A stretch of 64,000 nt of DNA from Afipia sp. OHSU_II-C1 (lineage in GTDB: Bacteria > Pseudomonadota > Alphaproteobacteria > Rhizobiales > Xanthobacteraceae). The DNA lies in contig NZ_APJI01000002.1 of NCBI RefSeq assembly GCF_000497575.1, forward strand, positions 57,780 to 121,779. The letters run 5' to 3'. The first letter of the stretch is position 1; every line of letters starts with the position of its first letter. Below the pieces are notes generated by a model. It was not told where the DNA came from. It made no database searches and saw only the letters and a program-made list of their open reading frames with translations. The position numbers and the translations under genes were made by a program. Positions 34,482 to 44,371 of this stretch are shown here, one piece after another.

Positions 34482-35969
34482 GTGGCAACACCTGCGAACC
34501 AACGCGAGGCGAGGAACCTCAACCGTGTTTTCGCGGCGGCTACGCTGTGCGCGTCATTGGCGTTGGGCGCTTGCGGCGACCTCGGCCGGTTCCAGACCGC
34601 ATCCAGTCCGGGGTTCGCTCCGGTCAAGCCGAACAAGCCCGCGGCCCAGACGCCGGCCACCGAGCGCGAACACAGCCGCATTCTCTCGTCCTACGGCGGA
34701 TCGTATGACGATCCGCGGCTGGAAGCCCTGATCACCAAGACCGTCGATCGCCTTGTCGCGGCCTCCGAGCGGCCTGATCTCACCTACAAGGTGACCATCC
34801 TGAATTCCGGCGCGGTCAACGCCTTCGCGCTTCCGACCGGGCAGCTCTATGTCACGCGCGGCCTGATCGCGCTCGCCAGCGATACATCGGAATTGTCATC
34901 GGTGCTCGCCCACGAAATGGCGCATGTACTCGCCAAGCATGCGGCGATCCGCGAAGACCAGGCCAAGCAGGCCGCCGTCGTCACCCGCGTCGTCGCCGAC
35001 ATGGGCAATGACCCCGATATGAACGCGCTGGCGCTGGCCAAGACCAAGCTGACGATGGCGAGCTTTTCGCGCGCACAGGAATTCGAAGCCGACGGGATCG
35101 GCGTCGGCATCTCGGCGCGCGCCAAGTTCGATCCGTTCGGCGCTTCCCGCTTCCTCACCGCGATGGAGCGTAACGCTGCGCTGAAAGCCAATCGTGCGCC
35201 CGCCGATCCGCGCTCGCTGGACTTCCTGTCGTCGCATCCGGCGACCCCCGAGCGGGTGCAGAATGCGCAGGCCAATGCGCGGCAGTACTCGTCGCCGGAA
35301 GCCGGCGAACGCGACCGCGATGCCTATCTCTCCGCCATCGACAATCTTGTCTATGGCGAAGATCCCAGCGAAGGGTTTGTGCGCGGACGCCGCTTCCTGC
35401 ATCCCAAGCTCGGCTTCACGTTCCAGGTGCCGGACGGCTTCGTGCTGGAGAACACCGCGCAGGCCGTCGTCGGGGTTCGCGAAGGCGGCACCCAGGCGAT
35501 GCGCTTCGACGTGGTGCGCGTCCCCGCGGAGCAGTCGCTTGGCGACTATCTCAATTCCGGCTGGATGGAGAATGTCGACAAGGCCTCGACCGAGGATGTG
35601 ACTATCAACGGCTTTCCGTCCGCGACCGCGACGGCCAGCGGCGATCAGTGGCAGTTCAGGATTTACGCCCTGCGTTTCGGCAGCGATGTCTATCGCTTCA
35701 TTTTCGCAGCGAAGAAGAAAACACCGGAAAGCGACCGCAGCTTCCGCGAAACGGTGAATTCCTTCCGGCGTCTGACGCTGGCCGAGATTCAGGCGGCACG
35801 GCCGCTGCGGATCAAGATCGTGACCGTACAGCCCGGTGACACGATTGAATCGCTGGCGTCCCGGATGCAGGGTGTCGACCGCCCGGTCGACCGGTTTCGC
35901 GTTCTCAACGGATTCGACAGCCGCTCAACGGTGAAGCCGCGCGAACGTGTGAAGATCGTCGTGGATTAG
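34482..35969 (+). CDS. M48-family metalloprotease lipoprotein with LysM-like C-terminus
   Basis: About 495 residues. The lipobox LGAC places the lipid-modified cysteine near residue 31. The HEMAH zinc motif (144-148) and a downstream EFEAD glutamate define an M48 peptidase. A tetratricopeptide-poor region and a C-terminal LysM-like segment (VQPGDTIESLASRM) follow. By analogy with BepA/YfgC it may degrade or assemble outer-membrane proteins. The start is uncertain: GTG at 34482 is used because it leaves a normal signal sequence. Confidence 0.82.
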   Translation: MATPANQREARNLNRVFAAATLCASLALGACGDLGRFQTASSPGFAPVKPNKPAAQTPATEREHSRILSSYGGSYDDPRLEALITKTVDRLVAASERPDLTYKVTILNSGAVNAFALPTGQLYVTRGLIALASDTSELSSVLAHEMAHVLAKHAAIREDQAKQAAVVTRVVADMGNDPDMNALALAKTKLTMASFSRAQEFEADGIGVGISARAKFDPFGASRFLTAMERNAALKANRAPADPRSLDFLSSHPATPERVQNAQANARQYSSPEAGERDRDAYLSAIDNLVYGEDPSEGFVRGRRFLHPKLGFTFQVPDGFVLENTAQAVVGVREGGTQAMRFDVVRVPAEQSLGDYLNSGWMENVDKASTEDVTINGFPSATATASGDQWQFRIYALRFGSDVYRFIFAAKKKTPESDRSFRETVNSFRRLTLAEIQAARPLRIKIVTVQPGDTIESLASRMQGVDRPVDRFRVLNGFDSRSTVKPRERVKIVVD

Positions 35970-36013
35970 GCATGATCCGGAAAAGTGGGAACCGGTTTTC
36001 GGACAAGATCATG
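35970..36013. repeat. Palindromic intergenic repeat of rhizobial type
   Basis: CATGATC (35971-35977) and GATCATG (36007-36013) enclose GGAAAAGTGGGAACCGGTTTTC. The same or very similar element occurs many times between genes in Bradyrhizobium-related genomes. It lies between the M48 gene and the terminator at 36041. Confidence 0.75.
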
Positions 36014-36040
36014 TCCTGACAAAAATGACTCTCGATAAAA

Positions 36041-36068
36041 AAAAGCCCGGCTCTGCAGCCGGGCTTTT
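36041..36068. terminator. Bidirectional terminator, M48 gene / carD
   Basis: A 12-bp stem, AAAAGCCCGGCT with AGCCGGGCTTTT, around a 4-nt loop. A- and T-runs on both sides let it end transcription from both the M48 gene and carD. Confidence 0.88.
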
Positions 36069-36090
36069 GATTCAATCGCTCGCGATGCGA

Positions 36091-36873
36091 TCAGGCGGCC
36101 TCGTCTTCCGACACGGAGTCGTCGCCATCACTATCGTCGGCGTCGTCAGCAGTTGCATCGGCTCCCGCATCGGCATCAGCCTTGGCAGCGCCACGGCGCG
36201 GGCTCTTGGCGAGATTCGATTCGATTTCCTTGACCGCTTCGGTTTCCGTCACATGCTGAACCACGGCGATCTCGCGCGACAGGCGATCGAGCGCCGCTTC
36301 GTAAAGCTGGCGTTCGCTGTAGGACTGCTCAGGCTGGGATTCCGAGCGGAACAGGTCGCGCACCACTTCGGCAATCGCGACGATGTCGCCCGAATTGATC
36401 TTCGCTTCGTATTCCTGCGCGCGGCGCGACCACATGGTGCGCTTGATACGTGCACGGCCCTTGAGGGTTTCCAGCGCGCGCTTCACCAGCGACGGATCCG
36501 ACAGCTTGCGCATGCCCACATTGGCGACCTTCGCCGTCGGCACCCGCAGCGTCATCTTGTCCTTGATGAAGTTGATGACGAAAAGCTCGAGCCGCGCGCC
36601 CGCGATCTCCTGCTCTTCGATCGCCAGAATCTGGCCGACGCCATGCGCCGGGTACACGACGAACTCGTTGGTCTTGAATCCCTGACGCTGGGTCAGCGGC
36701 TTCTTCGGCTCCTCCACGCGCGGCGCGGCGGCAGCCGGCTTCGCGGCAGGCTTGCCCGCAACGGTCTTCACAGGGGCCTTGGCGACAGGAGCCTTCGACA
36801 CCGTCTTCGCAGGCTTCGCAGCGGACTTTGCTGGGGCCTTCGCAGACGGCTTTGCAGTTTTTTTGTTGGGCAT
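36091..36873 (-). CDS. carD: CarD-family transcriptional regulator
   Basis: A 260-residue protein: a lysine/alanine-rich tail (1-60, repeated K-A-P-A-K), a CarD/TRCF RNA-polymerase-interacting domain (about 65-135: FKTNEFVVYPAHGVGQILAIEEQEIAG) and a helical DNA-binding half (about 135-220), ending in an acidic tail. CarD stabilises open promoter complexes at rRNA and other promoters. The frame is open up to 37059 with more lysine-rich sequence; ATG at 36873 (MPNKK) is the usual start in relatives. Confidence 0.87.
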   Translation of the reverse strand: MPNKKTAKPSAKAPAKSAAKPAKTVSKAPVAKAPVKTVAGKPAAKPAAAAPRVEEPKKPLTQRQGFKTNEFVVYPAHGVGQILAIEEQEIAGARLELFVINFIKDKMTLRVPTAKVANVGMRKLSDPSLVKRALETLKGRARIKRTMWSRRAQEYEAKINSGDIVAIAEVVRDLFRSESQPEQSYSERQLYEAALDRLSREIAVVQHVTETEAVKEIESNLAKSPRRGAAKADADAGADATADDADDSDGDDSVSEDEAA

Positions 36874-37259
36874 TGTGCTTCTTTTGTTTTTTGAGGTTGG
36901 GGCGGATGCGCGAGCATCCTTTTTCGGCGCGCTGCGAATCGCAGACGCCTTCTTGGTGCCCTTATCCTTGGAACCCTTGTCTTTTATTTTGGAGTTCTTT
37001 TTATGACGCAATTTGTCTGACACAGCGCCTATGCGTGGAACCGCCACGCCCCTGTTCAAATGGTTTCTCGGGGAACCCGTCCGAGTCCTAAGCCGGGGAC
37101 AAAAGGGGGTTCGGCTCTATAATGTGCCCAAAATAGCACATTTCCCGCAAAAATCAATGATTTATGCCCTGCAGCCCCCCTCGGACGGCGTCCGGGAGGC
37201 CCTCATCGCAGGGTAGGGTTAAAAGTTACCCGTGCCTCGGGCCGCGCAGACAGACCAGA
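36874..37259. other. Intergenic region upstream of carD
   Basis: 386 nt between fdxA and carD, both on the minus strand. It must hold the carD promoter. Its part from 36874 to 37059 is in frame with CarD and encodes a lysine-rich stretch, so it might be a longer CarD N-terminus. I see no other gene. Confidence 0.5.
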
Positions 37260-37598
37260 TCAGTCGCCGGAGCCCGGATTGGCAGAAAAATATTTGTCGA
37301 ACTTGCCCTCGACGCCGTCGAATTCCTTGGCGTCGTCTGGCGCGTCCTTCTTCTGGGTGATGTTCGGCCAGGACTTGGCGTATTCCGCGTTCACCTCCAG
37401 CCATTTCTCGAGGCTGGGTTCGGTATCCGGCTTGATCGCATCAGCCGGGCACTCAGGTTCGCACACACCGCAGTCGATGCACTCGTCCGGATGGATCACC
37501 AGCATGTTTTCGCCCTCGTAGAAGCAATCCACGGGGCAAACTTCCACGCAGTCCATGTACTTGCACTTGATGCAGTTTTCAGTGACGACGTACGTCAT
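37260..37598 (-). CDS. fdxA: 7Fe ferredoxin (FdxA)
   Basis: A 112-residue ferredoxin. The first cluster region reads [17 protein letters not shown] and the second [12 protein letters not shown], giving the cysteine set for one 3Fe-4S and one 4Fe-4S cluster. The C-terminal 50 residues are the extension typical of FdxA. It acts as an electron carrier in the cytosol. It lies between carD and an S4-domain gene, as in many Rhizobiales. Confidence 0.93.
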   Translation of the reverse strand: MTYVVTENCIKCKYMDCVEVCPVDCFYEGENMLVIHPDECIDCGVCEPECPADAIKPDTEPSLEKWLEVNAEYAKSWPNITQKKDAPDDAKEFDGVEGKFDKYFSANPGSGD

Positions 37599-37691
37599 CC
37601 AAGGCTCCGGAAGGTCTAAAATTCAGGTTTGGCGTAGCGCAGGATGTGCATCGCCGCAAGGGAAGTTCTGCCCGTCATTCGAGGCAATTGG

Positions 37692-37961
37692 TTACTCGGG
37701 GGGCGTTTGCAAATCGGCGTAAATCGTGCGCCCGGCGGCCGCATCCCCGCGCCGGTCCGCGAATCCGGTCACCTTCAGCACACGAACCCGGCTGTCGAGC
37801 GCGATGGTGAGAACGTCCTCTGCCTTCACCGCATGTCCCGGCGACGTCTGGCGCATACCATTGATGCGAACGCGACCCTTTGCGACCAGCGCTGCCGCAT
37901 CGACGCGGGTTTTCACGATCCGCGCGTGCCACAACCACTTGTCGAGGCGCTGACGATCCAA
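37692..37961 (-). CDS. S4-domain RNA-binding protein (HslR-like)
   Basis: About 89 residues with the S4 RNA-binding core: RQRLDKWLWHARIVKTR, VAKGRVRING, and SPGHAVKAEDVLTI. HslR relatives rescue stalled 50S subunits. The TTG start at 37961 is preferred: AAGGAA precedes it, and it comes one base after the helicase stop. An ATG at 37985 would overlap the helicase gene. Confidence 0.83.
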   Translation of the reverse strand: MDRQRLDKWLWHARIVKTRVDAAALVAKGRVRINGMRQTSPGHAVKAEDVLTIALDSRVRVLKVTGFADRRGDAAAGRTIYADLQTPPE

Positions 37962-37962
37962 A

Positions 37963-40900
37963 TTATTCCTTGCGGTTGCCCGCAAGCTGCTCCTTCAGCG
38001 CCGCGAGCTTTGCGAACGGCGAGTTCGGATCGGCGGGACGGTCACGTTCACGGGGCACGGCGCTGGTCGCGAAAGTGCGATGCGAGCCGCCACCGCGGTC
38101 GCGATCATCCTTGCGCCCGTCACGGCCACGCTTGTCGAACTTGCCCTTGCCGCGCTCCTGATTGCGGTCCTTGCCCTTGAAGTGCTCGCGCGGCGGACGT
38201 GCCTGCGCAGCATCCGCGCCTTCCGCAGCAACCGCCGGAGCGTCACCGCGTGGCCGGCGATGTTCGTTGTTGCGGTCGCGGCGATGGCGGCCATGACGTT
38301 CGCGCTTCTCGTCACCACCGGCAGCGCCTTCACCTTCGGCTGCGGGAGCGGCGGATTTATCCGGCCCCTTGTAACGGCTGCGGTCATGGCGCGGACGGCG
38401 CTCGTCGGAGCGGCCACCGGGCCGCCAGACTTCCACCAGCACAGGCTCAGCAGGAGCCGTCGCTTCGGCGGCCTGATCAGGCGCAGCCTCGCCGGCTGGC
38501 GCTTCAACAGCCGCCGTCTCGGTGGCTTCGGCCACAGCAGCCGGTTCGGATGTCTCGGTCACAGCCGCTTCCGCAACAGATTCGGAGGTTTCCGACGGCG
38601 GGGCGAAATTCACTTCGGGCAGACGCGAGGCATATGCATCCGCCGCTGGCGGCGCATCGGTCGTTGCTGCGTCGTTCGTCACGTCAGCAATCGACTCCGT
38701 TGCCGCGACAACGTCGGGCTCCGTCACGACAACTTCGGATGCCGACACAGTGTCGGTTGCTTCAGCGGCCGCATCCACCACGGTGTCCGCAGCGACTGGC
38801 GGCGCGACAACCTCCGGCAGCGGCGGACGCTTCTCCATGCGATAGCCGAGAGCCTTCAGGATCGAAGCAAAATCTTCGCCCGCGGAGCCCGTGAGCGATG
38901 TCATGGCCTGTGTCGCCGTGAACGAGCGGCCATCGAATGCGCCTGCCGGCTTGTCACCGGGCGAGCCGGGACGCCACGACAGCGCGGGACGAATGAGATC
39001 CGCGAGGCGTTCGAGAATATCGACGCGCACCGCGCGATCGCCGCACAGCTTGTAGCCGAGCGTGCGGTAGGCCTCCTGATCGAGCGCCTTGTCCGCCGGG
39101 AACGAGGTGCGCCCGCTCGCCGCCAGATGCTGCGCACCGGTCAATGCCGACCAGTCGACATTGTCGCGCTTCAGACCCCACAACAGCGATGCAAGACCGC
39201 GCGCGGCGGGCTTCAGCAGTGCGGGAAGGAAAATATGATAGGCGCCGAAACGCACGCCGTACTTGCGCAGGCTTGCGCGCGACGGCTGATCGAGATCCTT
39301 CATCTCGGCGGCGATCTTCGGCCGCTCCAGCACGCCGAGCGCCTCGATCAGCTGGAAGGCAATGCCGCGCGCGATCCCGGTGACATCCTCGGCCTTCGAC
39401 AGCTCGAACATCGGCCCGAGAATCTTTTCGATATGCGTCTTCAGCCACAGATCGAGCCGCGTCTGCACGGCCTCGCGTGACGGACCGGTCAGCCGTTCGT
39501 CCGCAATGATGCGGATACGCGGATGCAACGCATCGTCGGCCGCAACAAGCTTGGCGACGGCGTCGCCGGTCCAGCGCAGCGTTCCGTCGGACGCCAGCAC
39601 GAACTGTTCGTCCGGTGCCTTTGAAAGCTTTTCAGCGCGCGCATCGATTTCGCCGGCCAGCGCCTTGAGCGCCGCGGCCTGCAAGGCCTTCGCATCGGAG
39701 CCCGCCTCGGCGGACTCTGGCGCGAACATGAATCCGTCGAGACGGCCAATCATATGGCCCTCTACGATCACTTCGCCCGTCTTCCCAATCTCAGTATTCA
39801 GCATCGTGTTTTCCCGCAAGCGCCGCATCAATACACTGGTCCGGCGATCAACGAAACGCTCAGTTAGCCTTTCATGCAGGGCATCCGACAATTTATCCTC
39901 GACGGCGCGGGCAATTCCCTGCCAGCGCTCGGGGCCCACCAGCCAATCGGGACGATTTGCCGCGAAAGTCCAGGTCCGTATCTGCGCAATCCGGGCCGAT
40001 AATGTGTCGATATCGCCGTCTGTGCGGTCGGTTTGCGCGATCTGGGCCTCGAACCAGTTGTCCGGGATCCGGCCCTTCCGCATCAGGAACCCATACAGCG
40101 TGGTGACAAGTTCGGCGTGGGCGGCTGGCGAGAGCTTGCGATAATCGGGAATCTGGCAGGCCTCCCAGAGCCGTTCCACGGCGTCGGCGCCCCTGGCCAT
40201 GTCGCGAACGTCCTCATCGCGCGCGGCGTGATCGAGCACGCGGATGTCCTCCGCGATCGGCGCGCGGGTCAGAGCCTCGTGGTTCGGCGTCAGCGCCAGC
40301 GAGACCTGGAGCGCGCCCAGCGAGGAGAAATCCAGCCGCGTGTTCCGCCACTGCAACATTTTCACGCTGTCGAAGGTGTGATTCTGCAGTGCATTGACCA
40401 GTTCCGGCTCGAACGGCGCGCAGCGGCCCGTGGTGCCGAACGTGCCGTCGCGTGTCGCACGGCCGGCGCGGCCCGCGATCTGTGCAAACTCGGACGGCGT
40501 CAGGCGGCGAAACTGATAGCCGTCGTACTTGCGGTCGGAGGCGAAAGCCACGTGATCGACGTCGAGATTGAGGCCCATGCCGACAGCATCGGTGGCGACG
40601 AGATAATCGACGTCGCCGGACTGGAACATGTCCACCTGCGCATTGCGGGTGCGCGGCGACAACGAGCCCAGCACAACGGCAGCGCCGCCATGCTGACGCC
40701 GGATCAGTTCGGCGATGGCGTAGACTTCATCCGCCGAGAACGCGACGATCGCAGTTCGCCGCGGCTGCCGGGTGATCTTGCGGTCGCCTGCAAACTCAAG
40801 CTGCGACAGCCTCGGCCGGGTGACGATGTTCACACCGGGCAGCAGCCGCTCGATGATCGGCCGCATCGTCGCCGCGCCGAGCAAGAGGGTTTCGTCTCGC

Positions 40901-41289
40901 CCGCGCCGGTTCAGAATCTTGTCGGTGAAGACGTGGCCGCGCTCAAGGTCAGACGCGATCTGGATTTCATCCACCGCCAGAAACGACACATCGAGATCGC
41001 GCGGCATCGCCTCGACGGTGGAGACCCAGTAGCGCGCGTGAGGCGGCTTGATCTTTTCTTCGCCGGTGATGAGCGCGACCGCGCCTGCGCCGGCTCGTAC
41101 TGCGATCTTGTTGTAGACCTCGCGCGCCAACAGGCGCAGCGGCAGGCCGATGATGCCCGACGAATGGGCCAGCATCCGCTCGATGGCGAGATGGGTCTTG
41201 CCGGTGTTGGTCGGGCCGAGCACCGCCGTAACACCGGCTCCGGGGGCGCGCTCATTGGAAAACAGCGGAACGGAAGACGACAGAGGCAT
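37963..41289 (-). CDS. SUV3-like DExH RNA helicase
   Basis: An 1108-residue helicase related to the mitochondrial degradosome helicase SUV3. Walker A GPTNTGKTH (25-33), VDEIQ (106-110), and the motif VI QIAGRAGRATR (270-280) are intact. The last 240 residues are low-complexity: alanine/glutamate/threonine-rich (about 830-980), then arginine/glycine/lysine-rich (about 980-1090), probably a flexible RNA-binding tail. It may work in RNA decay. The stop is followed by the S4 gene in a likely operon. Confidence 0.85.
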   Translation of the reverse strand: MPLSSSVPLFSNERAPGAGVTAVLGPTNTGKTHLAIERMLAHSSGIIGLPLRLLAREVYNKIAVRAGAGAVALITGEEKIKPPHARYWVSTVEAMPRDLDVSFLAVDEIQIASDLERGHVFTDKILNRRGRDETLLLGAATMRPIIERLLPGVNIVTRPRLSQLEFAGDRKITRQPRRTAIVAFSADEVYAIAELIRRQHGGAAVVLGSLSPRTRNAQVDMFQSGDVDYLVATDAVGMGLNLDVDHVAFASDRKYDGYQFRRLTPSEFAQIAGRAGRATRDGTFGTTGRCAPFEPELVNALQNHTFDSVKMLQWRNTRLDFSSLGALQVSLALTPNHEALTRAPIAEDIRVLDHAARDEDVRDMARGADAVERLWEACQIPDYRKLSPAAHAELVTTLYGFLMRKGRIPDNWFEAQIAQTDRTDGDIDTLSARIAQIRTWTFAANRPDWLVGPERWQGIARAVEDKLSDALHERLTERFVDRRTSVLMRRLRENTMLNTEIGKTGEVIVEGHMIGRLDGFMFAPESAEAGSDAKALQAAALKALAGEIDARAEKLSKAPDEQFVLASDGTLRWTGDAVAKLVAADDALHPRIRIIADERLTGPSREAVQTRLDLWLKTHIEKILGPMFELSKAEDVTGIARGIAFQLIEALGVLERPKIAAEMKDLDQPSRASLRKYGVRFGAYHIFLPALLKPAARGLASLLWGLKRDNVDWSALTGAQHLAASGRTSFPADKALDQEAYRTLGYKLCGDRAVRVDILERLADLIRPALSWRPGSPGDKPAGAFDGRSFTATQAMTSLTGSAGEDFASILKALGYRMEKRPPLPEVVAPPVAADTVVDAAAEATDTVSASEVVVTEPDVVAATESIADVTNDAATTDAPPAADAYASRLPEVNFAPPSETSESVAEAAVTETSEPAAVAEATETAAVEAPAGEAAPDQAAEATAPAEPVLVEVWRPGGRSDERRPRHDRSRYKGPDKSAAPAAEGEGAAGGDEKRERHGRHRRDRNNEHRRPRGDAPAVAAEGADAAQARPPREHFKGKDRNQERGKGKFDKRGRDGRKDDRDRGGGSHRTFATSAVPRERDRPADPNSPFAKLAALKEQLAGNRKE

Positions 41290-41634
41290 TTCGAGAGGTC
41301 CGCATGACGCACACGACGCGGACGCCGCAGCAAGTTTGAAAGAAGTGTCTCACAATGCGACGCTTTTCGTGCCGCAACTTAAGCTTTGGAACGGGTAAGG
41401 AACGAAAGAAGCCCGAATCGCTGACTCTCGGCGTAGCAGGCGATATGGCCTCAACATGTCGCACAATCTGGTGACCGGCGATACTATATGGGGTTTGAAG
41501 TTACTCCTCGCATGCCGCGATCGGGATAAAATCGTTAAATCCGGAGTCGAATCGGATTGGCCGGAGAGTCAACACGATTCACGGTGAGATTCGTTCCTGA
41601 ATCGCGGCGCTGCCGGATCGGGCGCTCGTCTTGA
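41290..41634. other. Intergenic gap upstream of the SUV3-like helicase
   Basis: 345 nt between two minus-strand genes. No reading frame, repeat, hairpin or known motif stood out; it presumably holds the helicase promoter and leader. Confidence 0.5.
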
Positions 41635-42618
41635 TCAGTTCGTCTTGGCGGTCTTTTGCGCCGAAATGAATTCCGTCGCCTCGATCATGCCGGTGCCGAG
41701 CGGTGTCGGAATCGTAATTCTGAAGGGCGCCAGCACCCGCGTTCCGGCGATGGGCGCGAACCAGATTTCCATGTTGCGCTGGGCGGCGACGTACTTGATC
41801 GAGGCGCGATCGGGAACGTAGCCGGCGATCGGGGTGAAGTAGACCGCGCAGACCACGACGGGGCCGTGATAGCCCTTCTCGGCCTTGACCGTTTCCATCC
41901 GCTTGTAATCGAGACGCAGATCGTAGCGCATCCTGCCGTCGAACACCGACAGCGTCTTGCGGCAGGCCTCCGGGCCGACCGGATCGCCGGTGCCCGCAAC
42001 TTTCAGCAGCGCGCCTGTCATCGGATCGAGGACATTGCGGCGATGCACGTCAGTGACCGGAATCCGGTCCGGATTTTCATCCGGCACCGGCTCGATGGAC
42101 GAATCTTTGACATTGCCGCCGCCGAGCGTAATGCGGATGACCTCAGCCTTCTTTCCGTAGTTGACCGTCGAAATGTAGCTCAGTGGAGCAAACTGGCCGG
42201 CCGTGATCCGCCCCTGCGAGGTGCCGGTGCCATTGCCGCCGCCGATGGATTTCATCAGCCCCGTGGTGGCGCCGCTGACGGCTGCCGAATACTGATCCTC
42301 GGCGACGTCGACGACCCAGGCGCCCTTGCCGATCGGAAGGCCCGCGAGCGTTGCTTCATACTTGGCGTCCAGACGGCCCTGAGCGCTGGCCGGGCTGGCA
42401 GACATCGCCAATGGAGCCACGACGGCCACAACACCCAGACAAAGCTGGTTTTGGGCGGTCCGGGAGAGCATCCAAGAAAGCTTTGGGAACCGGGGCATTG
42501 CCGACGAAATCCTGCTGACCAGCGATTGACCGGAGCCACCGGGCGCAGCGTCTGCGGGACTTGTTCCCGAATAGGCCGCGAAAGTCGTATCGATAGCCTC
42601 AGATATCTGTCTGGTCAC
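41635..42618 (-). CDS. DUF3108 exported protein
   Basis: Up to 327 residues. A hydrophobic segment (about 58-77) followed by SPASAQG indicates export, so the first 50 residues suggest that the true start may be internal (ATG at 42471 or 42498). The mature part matches DUF3108: YEATLAGLPIGKG, FDGRMRYDLRLDY and an AQRNMEIWFAP region. Function unknown; relatives are predicted periplasmic beta-barrel-like proteins. GTG 42618 is the longest start. It is divergent from rpmB. Confidence 0.72.
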   Translation of the reverse strand: MTRQISEAIDTTFAAYSGTSPADAAPGGSGQSLVSRISSAMPRFPKLSWMLSRTAQNQLCLGVVAVVAPLAMSASPASAQGRLDAKYEATLAGLPIGKGAWVVDVAEDQYSAAVSGATTGLMKSIGGGNGTGTSQGRITAGQFAPLSYISTVNYGKKAEVIRITLGGGNVKDSSIEPVPDENPDRIPVTDVHRRNVLDPMTGALLKVAGTGDPVGPEACRKTLSVFDGRMRYDLRLDYKRMETVKAEKGYHGPVVVCAVYFTPIAGYVPDRASIKYVAAQRNMEIWFAPIAGTRVLAPFRITIPTPLGTGMIEATEFISAQKTAKTN

Positions 42619-42853
42619 GGATTACGTCGATTATATGTTAGGAAATCACTGGTTTGACGGGGAAAATCGTCATTTCCTGCCGCCGCGACCTGCCCCCTGG
42701 CGCGCAGAAAAGCCGCTGAAATCGCCTCTCAACCTTGACGCTGGGCCGCCAGCCCCTTATAGCTCCGCCGTTCCTGAAATGGACGGTTTAAACCCCCACG
42801 TGACCCCTTTGGGCGGTCCGGGGCGACACTAGGTTTCGCCAAAGGATTACACG

Positions 42854-43147
42854 ATGTCTCGGCGCTGCGAATTGACGGCCAAGGGCCCTCAGGTTGGCCA
42901 CAAGGTCAGCCACTCGAACCACAAGACCAAGCGCCGGTTCCTGCCGAACCTGTGCAACGTCACCCTGATTTCGGAAACGCTGGGCCGCAACGTGCGCCTG
43001 CGCGTCTCGACCAACGCGCTGAAGTCGGTCGACCACAACGGCGGTCTCGACGCGTTCCTGCTCAAGGCCAACAGCGGCGACCTGTCGCCGAAGGCAGTCG
43101 AGCTGAAGCGCCAGATCGAAAAGAAGAAGCTCGCCGCTGCGAGCTGA
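42854..43147 (+). CDS. rpmB: 50S ribosomal protein L28
   Basis: A 97-residue ribosomal protein starting [12 protein letters not shown] and carrying the family signature [14 protein letters not shown]. The C-terminal extension is typical of alphaproteobacteria. AAAGGA precedes the ATG. Confidence 0.96.
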   Translation: MSRRCELTAKGPQVGHKVSHSNHKTKRRFLPNLCNVTLISETLGRNVRLRVSTNALKSVDHNGGLDAFLLKANSGDLSPKAVELKRQIEKKKLAAAS

Positions 43148-43173
43148 TCCTTCGATCCGCAATTTTAGATTTC

Positions 43174-43205
43174 AAAAAGGCCGGGTTTCGACCCGGCCTT
43201 TTTTG
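43174..43205 (+). terminator. Terminator of rpmB
   Basis: A 13-bp stem, AAAAAGGCCGGGT with ACCCGGCCTTTTT, around a TTCG loop and followed by Ts. Confidence 0.93.
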
Positions 43206-43227
43206 TTTTCGTGCGAGGCCAGACACC

Positions 43228-43309
43228 GTCATTGCGAAGAGCGTAGCGACGAAGCAATCCATTTCTTTCTTTTTCAAAGAGTGGATTGCTTAGCTTCGCC
43301 CGCAATGAC
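43228..43309. repeat. Long imperfect inverted repeat, Nitrobacteraceae-type interspersed element
   Basis: The outer arms are GTCATTGCG (43228-43236) and CGCAATGAC (43301-43309); inner arms GAAGCAATCCA and TGGATTGCTT. The element lies after the rpmB terminator. Copies of this pattern are scattered between genes in the family; they look like non-autonomous REP-like elements. Confidence 0.72.
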
Positions 43310-43341
43310 GAAGAAGACGCGAGCGCGGTGGACGATAACAA

Positions 43342-44367
43342 TCACTCCTCGACCAGCGTGAACTGCAACAGCAGCGTGCGCTGGATCATCGAGAAATTAT
43401 CGTCGGACACCATCGTCAGCACCGTCGCGCCATCGTCGGCGACATGCACATCGATACCTTCCATGTTGTCGATCTCGTATCCGAGATCGACCTCGAAAAT
43501 CGTCGGCCCATCGATCACCGCATCCGGAACGATGGATTTGGCGGGAATGCGCCGGATGCGGATGCCAACGCCTTCCAGCAGCGAGAACTTCCGCTCCAGC
43601 AGCAACAGATCGCCGGACGGCAGCAGAACCGCATCGCTGATGTCGAAATTGCCGGTGCGCTTTGCCGTGAACTGTCCGGGTGAAGGCCCGCCGATCAGAA
43701 AGCATAAAATGTTTCCCGATGGATCGAGCCCGCGTTCGGAAATCGCGATTAGCGTTCCCGCAAGCGGCTGACCCTTGGGCACGAACACAAGCGCCTCGAG
43801 CCCCTTGTTGAACGGCAGCTTGCCAATTTCGGGCGGCACCGGCACGACCTCGCCGCGCGAGCGCACGCCACCTCTGCTGAAATCGAACCGCAGAATCTGA
43901 TTGACGCGCTCAAGACCCACATAGAGCGTCGATCCATCAAGCGCGAGCGACTCGGTGTCGAACCAGCCTCGCGCCGTGATTTTCCTGCCGTCGCTGTCCA
44001 GCATCGGCGCGGACTTCACGTCGGAAAGGCCCGTCATGACCTTGCCGCGATAAGTGATCCGGCCGGTGAACCAGCTCCCCTTGTCGCTCAGGGCAATGAA
44101 CTGTTCGCCCTTCTTGTCGAGCCGCAGTCCGGACAGGCCGCCGAAGCCGCGGAACGGCGAGGTCAGCACCAGCCCGCTGCGGAATTCCAGCGCACCATAG
44201 CGGATGTGGGACGCATCGCGCGGATCGAACGATTCGATCCTGCGGGCATTGACCACAAGCGAAGACGTCTGCGCGTGGGCGAACTCCGCGCCGCCGCCAA
44301 TCATCCCGGCCGGAAGCGCCGCCATGGCGTTCCTCAGAAACCGCCGGCGGCTGAGGTCGTTGGTCAT
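43342..44367 (-). CDS. Exported phytase-type esterase-like protein (Tat signal)
   Basis: A 341-residue protein with a twin-arginine signal (SRRRFLRN, about 6-35, ending AHAQT). The mature part is a beta-propeller-like chain of the esterase-like-activity-of-phytase family: GLSGLRLDKKGEQFIALSDKGSW and RGWFDTESLAL. Its substrate is unknown. The ATG at 44367 lies 4 nt after the cobT stop, so it is probably in the cobS-cobT operon despite its different role. Confidence 0.78.
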   Translation of the reverse strand: MTNDLSRRRFLRNAMAALPAGMIGGGAEFAHAQTSSLVVNARRIESFDPRDASHIRYGALEFRSGLVLTSPFRGFGGLSGLRLDKKGEQFIALSDKGSWFTGRITYRGKVMTGLSDVKSAPMLDSDGRKITARGWFDTESLALDGSTLYVGLERVNQILRFDFSRGGVRSRGEVVPVPPEIGKLPFNKGLEALVFVPKGQPLAGTLIAISERGLDPSGNILCFLIGGPSPGQFTAKRTGNFDISDAVLLPSGDLLLLERKFSLLEGVGIRIRRIPAKSIVPDAVIDGPTIFEVDLGYEIDNMEGIDVHVADDGATVLTMVSDDNFSMIQRTLLLQFTLVEE

Positions 44368-44371
44368 CGGC

